A stretch of DNA of 6,020 nucleotides from Candidatus Melainabacteria bacterium GWA2_34_9 (GTDB taxonomy: Bacteria; Cyanobacteriota; Vampirovibrionia; Gastranaerophilales; UBA9971), in NCBI GenBank assembly GCA_001784535.1, contig MFRJ01000062.1:4479-10498 (forward strand), written 5' to 3'. The notes under the pieces were generated by a model. That model was not told the DNA's origin. It worked only from the letters and a program-made list of their open reading frames with translations, and ran no database searches. The position numbers and the translations under genes were made by a program. Positions 1 to 5,846 of this stretch are shown in pieces (position 1 is the first letter of the stretch; the number at the start of each line of letters is the position of its first letter).

Positions 1-1
1 A

Positions 2-322
2 GAAAGAAAAGAAAATGCTCTTTTAAAGGAACAGGCAGAAAAAGTAAAATTTGCAAAAGAAGAAAAAACAGTAACAGAAATTAAAGAACCTTTTGCATAT
101 CACGACCTAAATGATATGGATTACGGTTATAGAAGGGTTTCAAAAGAAGAATATCACAAAATGTCAAACCAATTAACAAAATGGGGTGTCTGGAATTCAG
201 GTCTTGTTATTAAAAATGAAGGCGCCACGAATGTGAAACAGGCTGTTGCTTTAACATTAGCTTGTATAGACAGGGTAAAAAATCCCGGCGCTTATTTCAT
301 GAAAGTACTAAAGAATAAATAA
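2..322 (+). CDS. C-terminal part of an unrecognised protein, possibly replication-related
   Basis: The reading frame is open from the first bases of the window to a TAA at 320-322, so this is the last 106 residues of a longer gene whose start lies to the left. An internal ATG at 116 is not needed as a start, because the frame continues upstream without a stop. The visible part begins with a very charged Lys/Glu-rich helical stretch of about 30 residues, probably a linker or coiled coil. A compact domain with aromatic residues (YGYRRVS, KWGVWNSG) follows, and it ends in the tail VKNPGAYFMKVLKN. An 'NPgaYf' tail after a helix is something I associate with C-termini of plasmid or phage replication initiators and related winged-helix proteins, but that is only a resemblance. 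No catalytic motif is visible. It is followed by hydA in the same direction after 75 bp; nothing suggests a shared function. Confidence 0.7.
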   Translation, partial: ERKENALLKEQAEKVKFAKEEKTVTEIKEPFAYHDLNDMDYGYRRVSKEEYHKMSNQLTKWGVWNSGLVIKNEGATNVKQAVALTLACIDRVKNPGAYFMKVLKNK

Positions 323-327
323 ATATG

Positions 328-359
328 CCTTCATAGAGAATGTTTTTAAGGATTTTTTT
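328..359 (+). terminator. Weak terminator-like element after the partial gene
   Basis: CCTT (328-331) can pair with AAGG (348-351), with an inner CAT/ATG pairing around an AGAGA loop, and a run of seven T follows at 353-359. The stem is short and interrupted by a T bulge, so termination would be inefficient. It sits between the upstream stop and hydA and would separate the two transcripts at least partly. Confidence 0.25.
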
Positions 360-371
360 GCTTAGGATAAT
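343..371 (+). promoter_or_regulatory. Possible hydA promoter
   Basis: A GATAAT hexamer (366-371, five of six to the sigma-70 -10 consensus) lies 26 bases before the hydA ATG. The only -35 candidate at 17-bp spacing is TTTTTA (343-348), which is poor. The element overlaps the weak terminator T-tract. A short imperfect dyad TTGT-N8-ACAA (378-393) lies just downstream and could be an operator, but its spacing does not fit the Rex or FNR sites I know. Confidence 0.25.
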
Positions 372-397
372 GTTGGGTTGTTTACACGGACAAACTT

Positions 398-2128
398 ATG
401 GCAAACGTCAACATATCGATAAACGGAAAGAATATTGAAGCAAAGCCCGACTGGACTGTCTTGGAGGCAGCGAGAGCTGCGGGAATACACATTCCAACTT
501 TATGTTATTACCCGTTTATAAGCAGACGAGGTGCATGCAGGTTATGCTCCGTTGAACTTGAAGGAAGCCCTAACCTTATTGCATCCTGCGTTTATCCTGT
601 AAGAGAAGGTCTAAAGATTCAAACACATTCCCCGAGAGTTTTGAAGGCAAGAAAAACAATCCTTGAGCTTTTTGTAGCCAATCATAATTATGAATGCCTC
701 GTATGCAGGCGAAACGGTGACTGCCAACTTCAAAGCCTATGTGAAGAATACGGAATTTCTGAAGATAAATACAAAGGCGGAAGAAAAAGACCAGATTACA
801 AGGACTGTTCCTCTGAAGCTTATGTTAAAGACCACGGAAAATGTATTTTGTGCGGAAGATGCGTAAAAGTTTGCGAAGAATTGCAGGACGTACACGCAAT
901 AGAATTTGTCGAACGGGGTTTTCCTATGGAAATTCAGCCTGCATTCGGTAATAAAATTGCAAATTCTGTATGTATAGACTGCGGACAGTGTGTAATTTCC
1001 TGCCCTGTTGCTGCACTTTGTGAAAAAGATTCCGCGGAAGAAGTTTTTAATGCACTTAGTGATCCGAACAAATATGTAATAGTCCAGACAGCTCCTGCAA
1101 TAAGAGTTACTATAGGCGAAGCAATGGGCTTGAAAGCAGGAACTGTTTCAACAGGAAAAATGATAAGCGGGTTAAGACAATTAGGATTCAAACAGGTTTT
1201 TGATACAGCTTTTGGGGCTGATTTGACTGTCATGGAAGAAGCAAGCGAACTTGTCCAAAGGATTGAGAACAATGGAAAACTTCCTATTATGACTTCCTGC
1301 TCTCCCGGATGGACAAAATTTGTTGAAACGTTTTATCCCGAGTTTATTCCTAACCTTTCTTCCTGCAAATCCCCTCATCAGATGCTCGGAGCGATAGCCA
1401 AAAGTTATTTTGCACAAAAAAATAATATTAAACCTGAAAATATCTTTATGGTTTCTGTGATGCCCTGCACCGCAAAGAAATTTGAAATAAACCGTGAAAC
1501 AAACAAAGTTGCCGGAATTAAAGACGTAGATGTAGTAATAACGACAAGAGAGCTTGCTAAAATCCTCAAAACAGGCGGAATTAATTTCGCACTCCTCGAA
1601 GATTCCGAATTTGACAATCCTCTTGGTTTTGCATCCAGCGCAGGAGAGATTTTCGGGGCGTCAGGCGGAGTTTTGGAAGCGTCTTTAAGAACCGCTTACA
1701 ACTTATTGACAGGAAATGAGCTTGAGAAAATAGATTTCCAGTCCGTCAGAGGCTTGAGTAGGCTAAAAGAAGCTTCTATTGATATAAACGGCAAAGAATT
1801 AAAGGTAGCCGCAGTGAGTTCCCTAGGAGAAGCCAGAAAACTTATCGAAAGAATAAAATGCGGTGAAGTCAATTATGATTTTGTGGAAGTTATGGCGTGC
1901 CCCGGCGGATGCATTGCAGGGGGCGGGCAACCTTATACAGAAGACTATGAAGTCATAAAGGCCCGAATGGAAAGTCTTTATGCGATAGATTTCGGAAAAG
2001 ATATAAGAAAAGCCCACAAAAACCCATTCATAATGAAGTTATACGAGGATTTCCTCGGCGAACCTTTAAGCGAAGTTTCTCATAAATACCTGCATACAAA
2101 GTTTAAACGGCGTAAAGATGTTTATTAA
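398..2128 (+). CDS. hydA: [FeFe] hydrogenase, large multi-cluster (M3-like) form
   Basis: Cytoplasmic enzyme that reversibly reduces protons to H2 with electrons from ferredoxin or NADH, disposing of fermentation reductant. At 576 residues it matches Clostridium pasteurianum CpI (about 574) in length and layout. An N-terminal [2Fe-2S] domain has C36, C47, C50 and C64. A His-ligated [4Fe-4S] site reads H96-x3-C100-x2-C103-x5-C109. A two-[4Fe-4S] ferredoxin domain has C149/152/155/159 and C192/195/198/202. The H-cluster domain follows, with L1 TSCSPGW (299-305), L2 MPCTAKKFE (355-363) and L3 from E497 through C501 and C505 to GGGQP (508-512). A small-subunit-like tail ends in RRKDVY. Proton-path residues E281, E284 and S321 line up with CpI. 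L1 has Ser302 where CpI has its second Cys. ATG 398 is the only ATG/GTG/TTG after the in-frame stop at 368; its ribosome site (CGGA, 387-390) is weak. No hydB, hydC or maturase gene is present in the window. Confidence 0.96.
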   Translation: MANVNISINGKNIEAKPDWTVLEAARAAGIHIPTLCYYPFISRRGACRLCSVELEGSPNLIASCVYPVREGLKIQTHSPRVLKARKTILELFVANHNYECLVCRRNGDCQLQSLCEEYGISEDKYKGGRKRPDYKDCSSEAYVKDHGKCILCGRCVKVCEELQDVHAIEFVERGFPMEIQPAFGNKIANSVCIDCGQCVISCPVAALCEKDSAEEVFNALSDPNKYVIVQTAPAIRVTIGEAMGLKAGTVSTGKMISGLRQLGFKQVFDTAFGADLTVMEEASELVQRIENNGKLPIMTSCSPGWTKFVETFYPEFIPNLSSCKSPHQMLGAIAKSYFAQKNNIKPENIFMVSVMPCTAKKFEINRETNKVAGIKDVDVVITTRELAKILKTGGINFALLEDSEFDNPLGFASSAGEIFGASGGVLEASLRTAYNLLTGNELEKIDFQSVRGLSRLKEASIDINGKELKVAAVSSLGEARKLIERIKCGEVNYDFVEVMACPGGCIAGGGQPYTEDYEVIKARMESLYAIDFGKDIRKAHKNPFIMKLYEDFLGEPLSEVSHKYLHTKFKRRKDVY

Positions 2129-2167
2129 AAAAAGTTATCTCAAGAATTGCAATAATTCTTGAGATAA
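2127..2167 (-). terminator. Strong hairpin terminator between converging genes
   Basis: TTATCTCAAGAATT (2135-2148) and its exact reverse complement (2154-2167) form a perfect 14-bp stem with a 5-nt GCAAT loop. Seven A at 2127-2133 become a T-tract immediately after the stem on the minus strand, making this a canonical intrinsic terminator for the 2206-2904 gene, 38 bp beyond its stop. On the plus strand the stem lies just after the hydA stop but lacks a following T-tract, so it may only stabilise or partly terminate the hydA transcript. The A-run overlaps the hydA TAA codon. Confidence 0.85.
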
Positions 2168-2205
2168 AGCAGAAAAAAATGGTTTATGATTTTTATGTAG
2201 GAGTT

Positions 2206-2904
2206 TTATTCGTAAACTATTCTTGATTTTATCCAGTTTTCATCTCTGCTGCCTCGGTCGCTGGCAGCTTTTACATATGTACCTGTTTTTGTATTATGAA
2301 ATACAACATAATGGGAAGATCCTCTTGTATTTCCGCTTTGAGGTATTTCGTCAATTTCCCAGTCACGTGCATTTCCTTTTAAAAACACAGTGTCATCAGC
2401 GCCTATGTTATATACAGATACTTCGTTATCTTCGCCGTTTACGTGGAAATTATTTACATCCGCATCGCCAATAAATTCAACTCTGTTATCATGACCGGAA
2501 ACATAATTGTTATTTGTACCGCCTACATCATTTACCAGCATTGTTTTTCCGTGTCCATTAACATTTGCATTGGCATTTGTTGCAGGTGAATTTACTTGTG
2601 CAAATTCAGGGAATTCTTCTTCATCCTCAATTATTGTTTCTTCTTCAGTAATGCTTGTTGATTGATGACCGATATTACCTAATAATAAAGGTAAAAGCAT
2701 CATAATGAGCTGCTGCATAAAACCTGTTGAACTATTCTGTTGTTGAGGCATCATCATCTGCTGCTGCATAGCAGGAAATGCATACGGTGAATTATAGCTG
2801 TTAAAAATACTTGTATTGTTTTGCTGTGAACCAAAACTGAAGCTATTTTGATAAGATTGGTTATAGCTTGGAAATGTTTGCTGTAAACTTGCATAATTAA
2901 TCAT
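2206..2904 (-). CDS. Unrecognised Gln/Asn-rich protein with 20-residue repeats
   Basis: I do not recognise a family for this 232-residue protein. Residues 1-61 are low-complexity and rich in Gln, Asn, Ser, Tyr and Met (runs such as QQQMMMPQQQ). Residues 62-78 form a hydrophobic segment (LIMMLLPLLLG), a possible membrane or aggregation segment. Residues 86-100 are strongly acidic (EEETIIEDEEEF). Residues 115-184 carry repeats in exact 20-residue register starting at V115, V135, V155 and L175, each opening with a [VL]-x-G pattern and alternating hydrophobic residues, as in a beta-solenoid. A basic, aromatic C-terminal segment (190-232) contains HYVVFHNTKTGTYVKA. There is no classical signal peptide. 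The ATG is supported by a near-perfect ribosome site GGAGGAG eight bases upstream. It is transcribed alone, divergent from the 3216 gene and convergent with hydA, with a good terminator. A structural or surface/envelope role is possible but unproven. Confidence 0.85.
   Translation of the reverse strand: MINYASLQQTFPSYNQSYQNSFSFGSQQNNTSIFNSYNSPYAFPAMQQQMMMPQQQNSSTGFMQQLIMMLLPLLLGNIGHQSTSITEEETIIEDEEEFPEFAQVNSPATNANANVNGHGKTMLVNDVGGTNNNYVSGHDNRVEFIGDADVNNFHVNGEDNEVSVYNIGADDTVFLKGNARDWEIDEIPQSGNTRGSSHYVVFHNTKTGTYVKAASDRGSRDENWIKSRIVYE
2353..2562 (-). repeat. Protein-level tandem repeat, 20-residue unit
   Basis: Encoded residues 115-134, 135-154 and 155-174 are three units of exactly 20 residues, and a partial fourth runs from 175 to about 184. 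Shared positions include V/L at 1, G at 3 (VNGHG, VSGHD, VNGED, LKGNA), a hydrophobic residue at 8-10, G near 12-15 and Asn/Asp-rich positions 16-18. The DNA of the units uses different codons (for example GTTAATGGA, GTTTCCGGT, GTAAACGGC), so the repeat is old and kept at the protein level rather than a recent DNA duplication. Confidence 0.7.
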
Positions 2905-2912
2905 CTTTAAAA

Positions 2913-2919
2913 CTCCTCC
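2913..2919 (-). promoter_or_regulatory. Strong ribosome binding site of the repeat protein
   Basis: The minus strand reads GGAGGAG eight bases before the ATG at 2904-2902. This is nearly the full anti-16S complement, much stronger than the sites before hydA or the ABC-F gene. It fixes the start and suggests the protein is well translated. Confidence 0.85.
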
Positions 2920-3215
2920 ACACTACTTAAGAAAACCCCAAAAAAAATATTTATTTAAAACAAATCACCCACATTAATATAAAAACAAATTACAACACTG
3001 AAATTTAAAATAAATGAAAAACTTAACATTATGTAATGATTATTCGGAGCAGTTCGAGTTATTAAGAAACATTAAATTTTAGTTTAATCCCCAAAACACG
3101 CCTTTATCAGTTATTTTACGCAAAACTGTAAAATATATTTTATCTCATAATATCAACTTTTATTTTTAGGATTTTTAAATCATTAAGAGAATTATTAGAG
3201 GTATTTATTTTTATT
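2920..3215. other. AT-rich divergent intergenic region
   Basis: About 300 bp separate the divergent genes starting at 2904 (-) and 3216 (+), and both promoters must lie here. I see no open reading frame with a convincing start and no tRNA or known RNA fold. There are many A/T runs and several TATATT-like hexamers, but no -35/-10 pair good enough to name. Two inverted repeats stand out: ATTAAA-N6-TTTAAT (3071-3088) and the longer 3112-3135 dyad listed separately. Confidence 0.6.
3112..3135. promoter_or_regulatory. 24-bp palindrome, possible operator
   Basis: TATTTTAC (3112-3119) and GTAAAATA (3128-3135) are perfect 8-bp inverted arms around an 8-bp spacer. A second pairing, CAGTT (3108-3112) with AACTG (3124-3128), overlaps it, so in RNA the two stems would be mutually exclusive. 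The position, about 80 bp upstream of the 3216 start, fits a dimeric repressor site. There is no T-tract after it, so it is not a terminator. I cannot name the regulator. In AT-rich DNA some such dyads arise by chance. Confidence 0.35.
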
Positions 3216-3986
3216 TTGAATATTAATAATGGACTAATTAAATCAGATTATAACCCTGCTTATACAACTTATAAGCGAAATAACAATTTGAACATTAAAT
3301 CAGGGGAAGATAATTCTTCTAATATTAGGAATTCAAATAAAAACAAGCCTCAAGTTTCTTTTACAGGATTGCCGCAACTTTTCAGCATGCATGATGCTGT
3401 TATGTGGCTTATTGATGTACTTGTTATCTATACTGCATGCCGATTTGAAGCAAAACATCATGATGAGAAAAAAGAATTTCTTGATAAAAAAAATGTACGG
3501 GGCGCTTTCTTTGATCATGGCGCTTCTGTTCCTAAATATAACGCTGAAAAGTTTTACGGATCAATCCATAACGCTTTATCAGAAATTGATAAACTTCAGC
3601 CAAAAACTGAATCTACCGGCATTTTAAACAGACTGTTTTCAAAGAAAAACGGGCAAAACAGCTATTCACAAGCTATAGAAAATGCCAGAAAAGGCTTTGA
3701 AAAAGTTTTAGCCTTATCAACAGAAGGTATTTTAGGCAAAGATATTTCCAATAAAGTTTCTGCTAATCCTAAAGCAAAATATTTGAGTAAAAGCGGTGCA
3801 GAAGGGATTTTAGAAGCTTGCCATAATGCAAGATCTTATATAACCACAGTTGCAAAATCTGTTGCTCAAAACGAAACGGGATTTTACAGGGAAACTCTAA
3901 AGAATTTACGCCCGATAACTGCTGTTTTAGACAAAGTTAAAGGCGAAATCAAGCAAATTTGCCCTTCAGTCAAATTTCCTCGCTAA
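3216..3986 (+). CDS. Unrecognised helical protein with one membrane segment and a VSFTG motif
   Basis: I do not recognise a characterised family for this 256-residue protein. The first 45 residues are polar and Asn/Lys-rich (disordered), ending in PQVSFTG (45-51). I associate this short motif after an Asn-rich head with hypothetical proteins of gut Melainabacteria. Residues 56-75 form a single likely membrane helix (AVMWLIDVLVIYTACRF). The rest (80-256) is charged and predicted helical, without cysteine pairs or catalytic motifs, so it would lie on one side of the membrane. The start is a TTG at 3216: the frame has no ATG or GTG between the stop at 3129 and Met58, and starting at Met58 would discard the motif. 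The nearest ribosome-like site, AGAGG (3197-3201), is 14 bases away, longer than ideal, so the exact start is uncertain. The gene stands alone and converges on the ABC-F gene with only 16 bp between stops. Confidence 0.8.
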   Translation: MNINNGLIKSDYNPAYTTYKRNNNLNIKSGEDNSSNIRNSNKNKPQVSFTGLPQLFSMHDAVMWLIDVLVIYTACRFEAKHHDEKKEFLDKKNVRGAFFDHGASVPKYNAEKFYGSIHNALSEIDKLQPKTESTGILNRLFSKKNGQNSYSQAIENARKGFEKVLALSTEGILGKDISNKVSANPKAKYLSKSGAEGILEACHNARSYITTVAKSVAQNETGFYRETLKNLRPITAVLDKVKGEIKQICPSVKFPR

Positions 3987-3991
3987 GAATT

Positions 3992-4012
3992 AATAAATAA
4001 TTTTATTTTTTT
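3992..4012 (+). terminator. Weak AT-only terminator of the 3216 gene
   Basis: AATAAA (3992-3997) pairs with TTTATT (4002-4007) and the sequence runs on into T through 4012, giving a stem of only A-T pairs followed by a T-tract. It overlaps the last codons of the converging ABC-F gene. The stem is weak, so efficiency is doubtful; collision of converging transcription may matter more. Confidence 0.3.
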
Positions 4013-5649
4013 GACAGATGAGTACTGCCCATTTTATACAATTCTTCGCGTCTTTTCTTGATTTTAGGATTGTTCAAGTACTCATCATAAGTAGTTTGCT
4101 CATTTATCCAGCCGTATGGGGTGATTTCAATAATTCTGGTGGCAATAGATTCAATAAATTGATGATCTTGTGAAAGGAACAGCAAAGTTCCCTGAAAATC
4201 AATCAATGCATTGTTCAGAGCCGAAATCGATTCCAAATCAAGGTGGTTTGTAGGTTCATCCATTATCAAAACATTTGCGCCCGAAACCATCATTTTCGAA
4301 AACATGCAGCGAACTTTTTCGCCTCCTGATAAAACGTGAGCTTTTTTCTGGGTTTCCTCGCCCGAAAACAGCATTTTACCTAAAAATCCCCTGAGGAAAT
4401 TATCTTCTTTTTCTCTTGAATACTGACGTAGCCAATCGACAAGAGTAACATCATCCACCCGTTCAAAATATTTGCTGTTGTCTTTCGGGTAATAAGCCTG
4501 TGTAGTGGTAACTCCCCATTTAAAACTTCCGCTGTCAGCTTCCATCTCGTCCGCAAGAATTTGCAAAAGAGTTTCCCCGTGAATATTTTCTCTGCCTACA
4601 AAAGCTATTTTTTCTCCTTTTTCAACAGTCAAAGAAAAATTCTTGAGTATGGTGCTGCCGTCAACTGTTTTATTTAATTTATCGATGGTTAAAATGTCGT
4701 TTCCAGCTTCTCTATCAGGCTTGAATACCATAAAAGGGTATTTTCTGCTTGATGGCTTTATTTCTTCAAGAGTTAATTTGTTTAAAAGATTTTTTCTGGA
4801 AGTTGCTTGCTTTGCTTTTGATGCGTTCGCGCTGAATCTCGCGATAAATGTCTTTAATTCTTCCATTTTTTCTTCAGTTTTGCGGTTCTGATCCTGTTTT
4901 TGTCTAAGCGCTAACTGGCTTGCTTCTGACCAGAATGTATAATTTCCGCTGTAAAGCTGAATTTTGTTGTAATCTATATCTGCAATATGCGTACAAACTT
5001 TGTCTAAAAACCGCCTATCGTGAGAAACGACTATGACTGTATTCTGGAAATTAATCAAAAATTCTTCAAGCCACATAATGGTATCAACGTCAAGGTGGTT
5101 CGTAGGTTCATCCATCAGAAGAATATCGGGGTTTCCGAACAATGACTGCGCAAGAAGAACTCTAACCTTTTCGCTTCCTGTAAGCTCGCTCATCAGCATA
5201 CTATGAAGCTCTGTTTCAACACCCACAGCATTCAAAAGACTTCCTGCGTTGGATTCTGCTTCCCATCCGTCAAGCTCGGCAAATTCATTTTCGAGCTCTG
5301 CAACTTTAATCCCGTCTGCATCGTTGAAATCGGGTTTTTCATAAATCGCATCTTTTTCATGCATAATTTCATAGAGCCTTTTATGCCCCATTATTACTGT
5401 TTCCAGAACTTTAAATTCATCAAACGCAAAGTGATTCTGATTTAAGACTGCTATTCTTTTGCCCTGAGCCTTAAAAACATCACCTGAATTTGACTCAACT
5501 TCACCTGATAAAATCTTTAAAAAAGTAGATTTCCCTGAACCGTTTGCTCCGATTAATCCGTAGCAATTTCCCGAATTAAATGTTATGTTTACGTTTTCAA
5601 ATAAAACACGTCCGCCGAATCTAAGTGTTAAACCGCTTGTACTTATCAT
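4003..5649 (-). CDS. ykpA: ABC-F ATPase, YkpA/YbiT type (ribosome-associated)
   Basis: A 548-residue soluble protein with two ABC domains and no membrane segments, as in ABC-F proteins, which bind the ribosomal E site and act on translation. NBD1 has Walker A GANGSGKST (34-42), a variant signature LTGSEK (156-161), Walker B ending in DEPTNHLD (180-187) and the switch His210 in VVSHDRRF. The charged linker (about 247-300) contains RFSANASKAKQATSR, typical of this branch. NBD2 has an intact signature LSGGEK (440-445) and Walker B MDEPTNHLD (463-471). Its Walker A is degenerate (GRENIHGET, 352-360, no Lys) and its switch reads LSQDHQF, with Gln494 in place of His. From memory, Bacillus YkpA also lacks a normal second Walker A, so that is a family trait; the Gln looks less usual. 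The start agrees with family N-termini (MIS...LRFGG). The ribosome site is modest (GAAGAG close to the ATG). Upstream, TATAGT (5695-5700) or TATAAA (5690-5695) could be the -10. Confidence 0.95.
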   Translation of the reverse strand: MISTSGLTLRFGGRVLFENVNITFNSGNCYGLIGANGSGKSTFLKILSGEVESNSGDVFKAQGKRIAVLNQNHFAFDEFKVLETVIMGHKRLYEIMHEKDAIYEKPDFNDADGIKVAELENEFAELDGWEAESNAGSLLNAVGVETELHSMLMSELTGSEKVRVLLAQSLFGNPDILLMDEPTNHLDVDTIMWLEEFLINFQNTVIVVSHDRRFLDKVCTHIADIDYNKIQLYSGNYTFWSEASQLALRQKQDQNRKTEEKMEELKTFIARFSANASKAKQATSRKNLLNKLTLEEIKPSSRKYPFMVFKPDREAGNDILTIDKLNKTVDGSTILKNFSLTVEKGEKIAFVGRENIHGETLLQILADEMEADSGSFKWGVTTTQAYYPKDNSKYFERVDDVTLVDWLRQYSREKEDNFLRGFLGKMLFSGEETQKKAHVLSGGEKVRCMFSKMMVSGANVLIMDEPTNHLDLESISALNNALIDFQGTLLFLSQDHQFIESIATRIIEITPYGWINEQTTYDEYLNNPKIKKRREELYKMGSTHLSKK

Positions 5650-5792
5650 GACTCTTCTTTTTCCTTTAAATTACACGATTCTTATAAAATTTATACTATA
5701 TACTAGCATTAACAAAAACGATTTTAAATTCAAATTAATTTTCCTACACAATTACTACCTGAAACGTTAAAAAATTGTTATTATTTATGAAC

Positions 5793-5820
5793 TTACATTA
5801 AAATAATTCGTTTATATATT
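5793..5820 (+). promoter_or_regulatory. Likely promoter of the Gln-rich secreted protein
   Basis: TTACAT (5793-5798) and TATATT (5815-5820) are separated by 16 bp and would start transcription near 5827, about 20 bases before the ATG at 5847. The short leader contains only the ribosome binding site. The match is reasonable in a very AT-rich region, where chance matches are common. Confidence 0.45.
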
Positions 5821-5834
5821 TAGTAGATTAAAAA

Positions 5835-5840
5835 GGAGAG
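5835..5840 (+). promoter_or_regulatory. Ribosome binding site deciding the start at 5847
   Basis: GGAGAG (5835-5840, within AAAAGGAGAG) lies six bases before the ATG at 5847, ideal spacing. An in-frame TTG at 5841 directly abuts the site and is therefore too close to be the start. Confidence 0.8.
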
Positions 5841-5846
5841 TTGAAA

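Noticed and set aside
378..393. TTGT-N8-ACAA dyad before hydA as a Rex or FNR site
   Set aside because: A Rex site needs TTGTGAA arms with wider spacing and FNR needs TTGAT-N4-ATCAA; neither fits. The 4-bp arms could be chance.
934..2017. Several open frames of 64-112 codons on the minus strand inside hydA
   Set aside because: They lie fully antisense to a gene whose motifs are certain, lack ribosome sites and show no recognisable domain.
2223..2474. 83-codon plus-strand frame opposite the repeat protein
   Set aside because: The minus-strand gene has a near-perfect ribosome site, a terminator and internal protein repeats; this frame is its shadow.
2353..2562. RTX-type calcium-binding repeats
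   Set aside because: The unit is 20 residues without the GGxGxDxLx nonapeptide, and there is no associated secretion gene or C-terminal export signal in view.
3391..3627. 78-codon frame in another register inside the 3216 gene
   Set aside because: It has no ribosome site, its hydrophobic start reflects the membrane segment read out of frame, and it lies wholly within the longer gene.
4643..5445. Two plus-strand frames of about 80 codons opposite the ABC-F gene
   Set aside because: They are antisense to well-conserved ABC-F sequence and lack start signals.
5585..5770. 61-codon plus-strand frame across the ABC-F start and the intergenic region
   Set aside because: Its first part is antisense to the conserved ABC-F N-terminus and the rest is AT-rich promoter DNA translated into Lys/Leu/Phe-rich sequence; there is no ribosome site.
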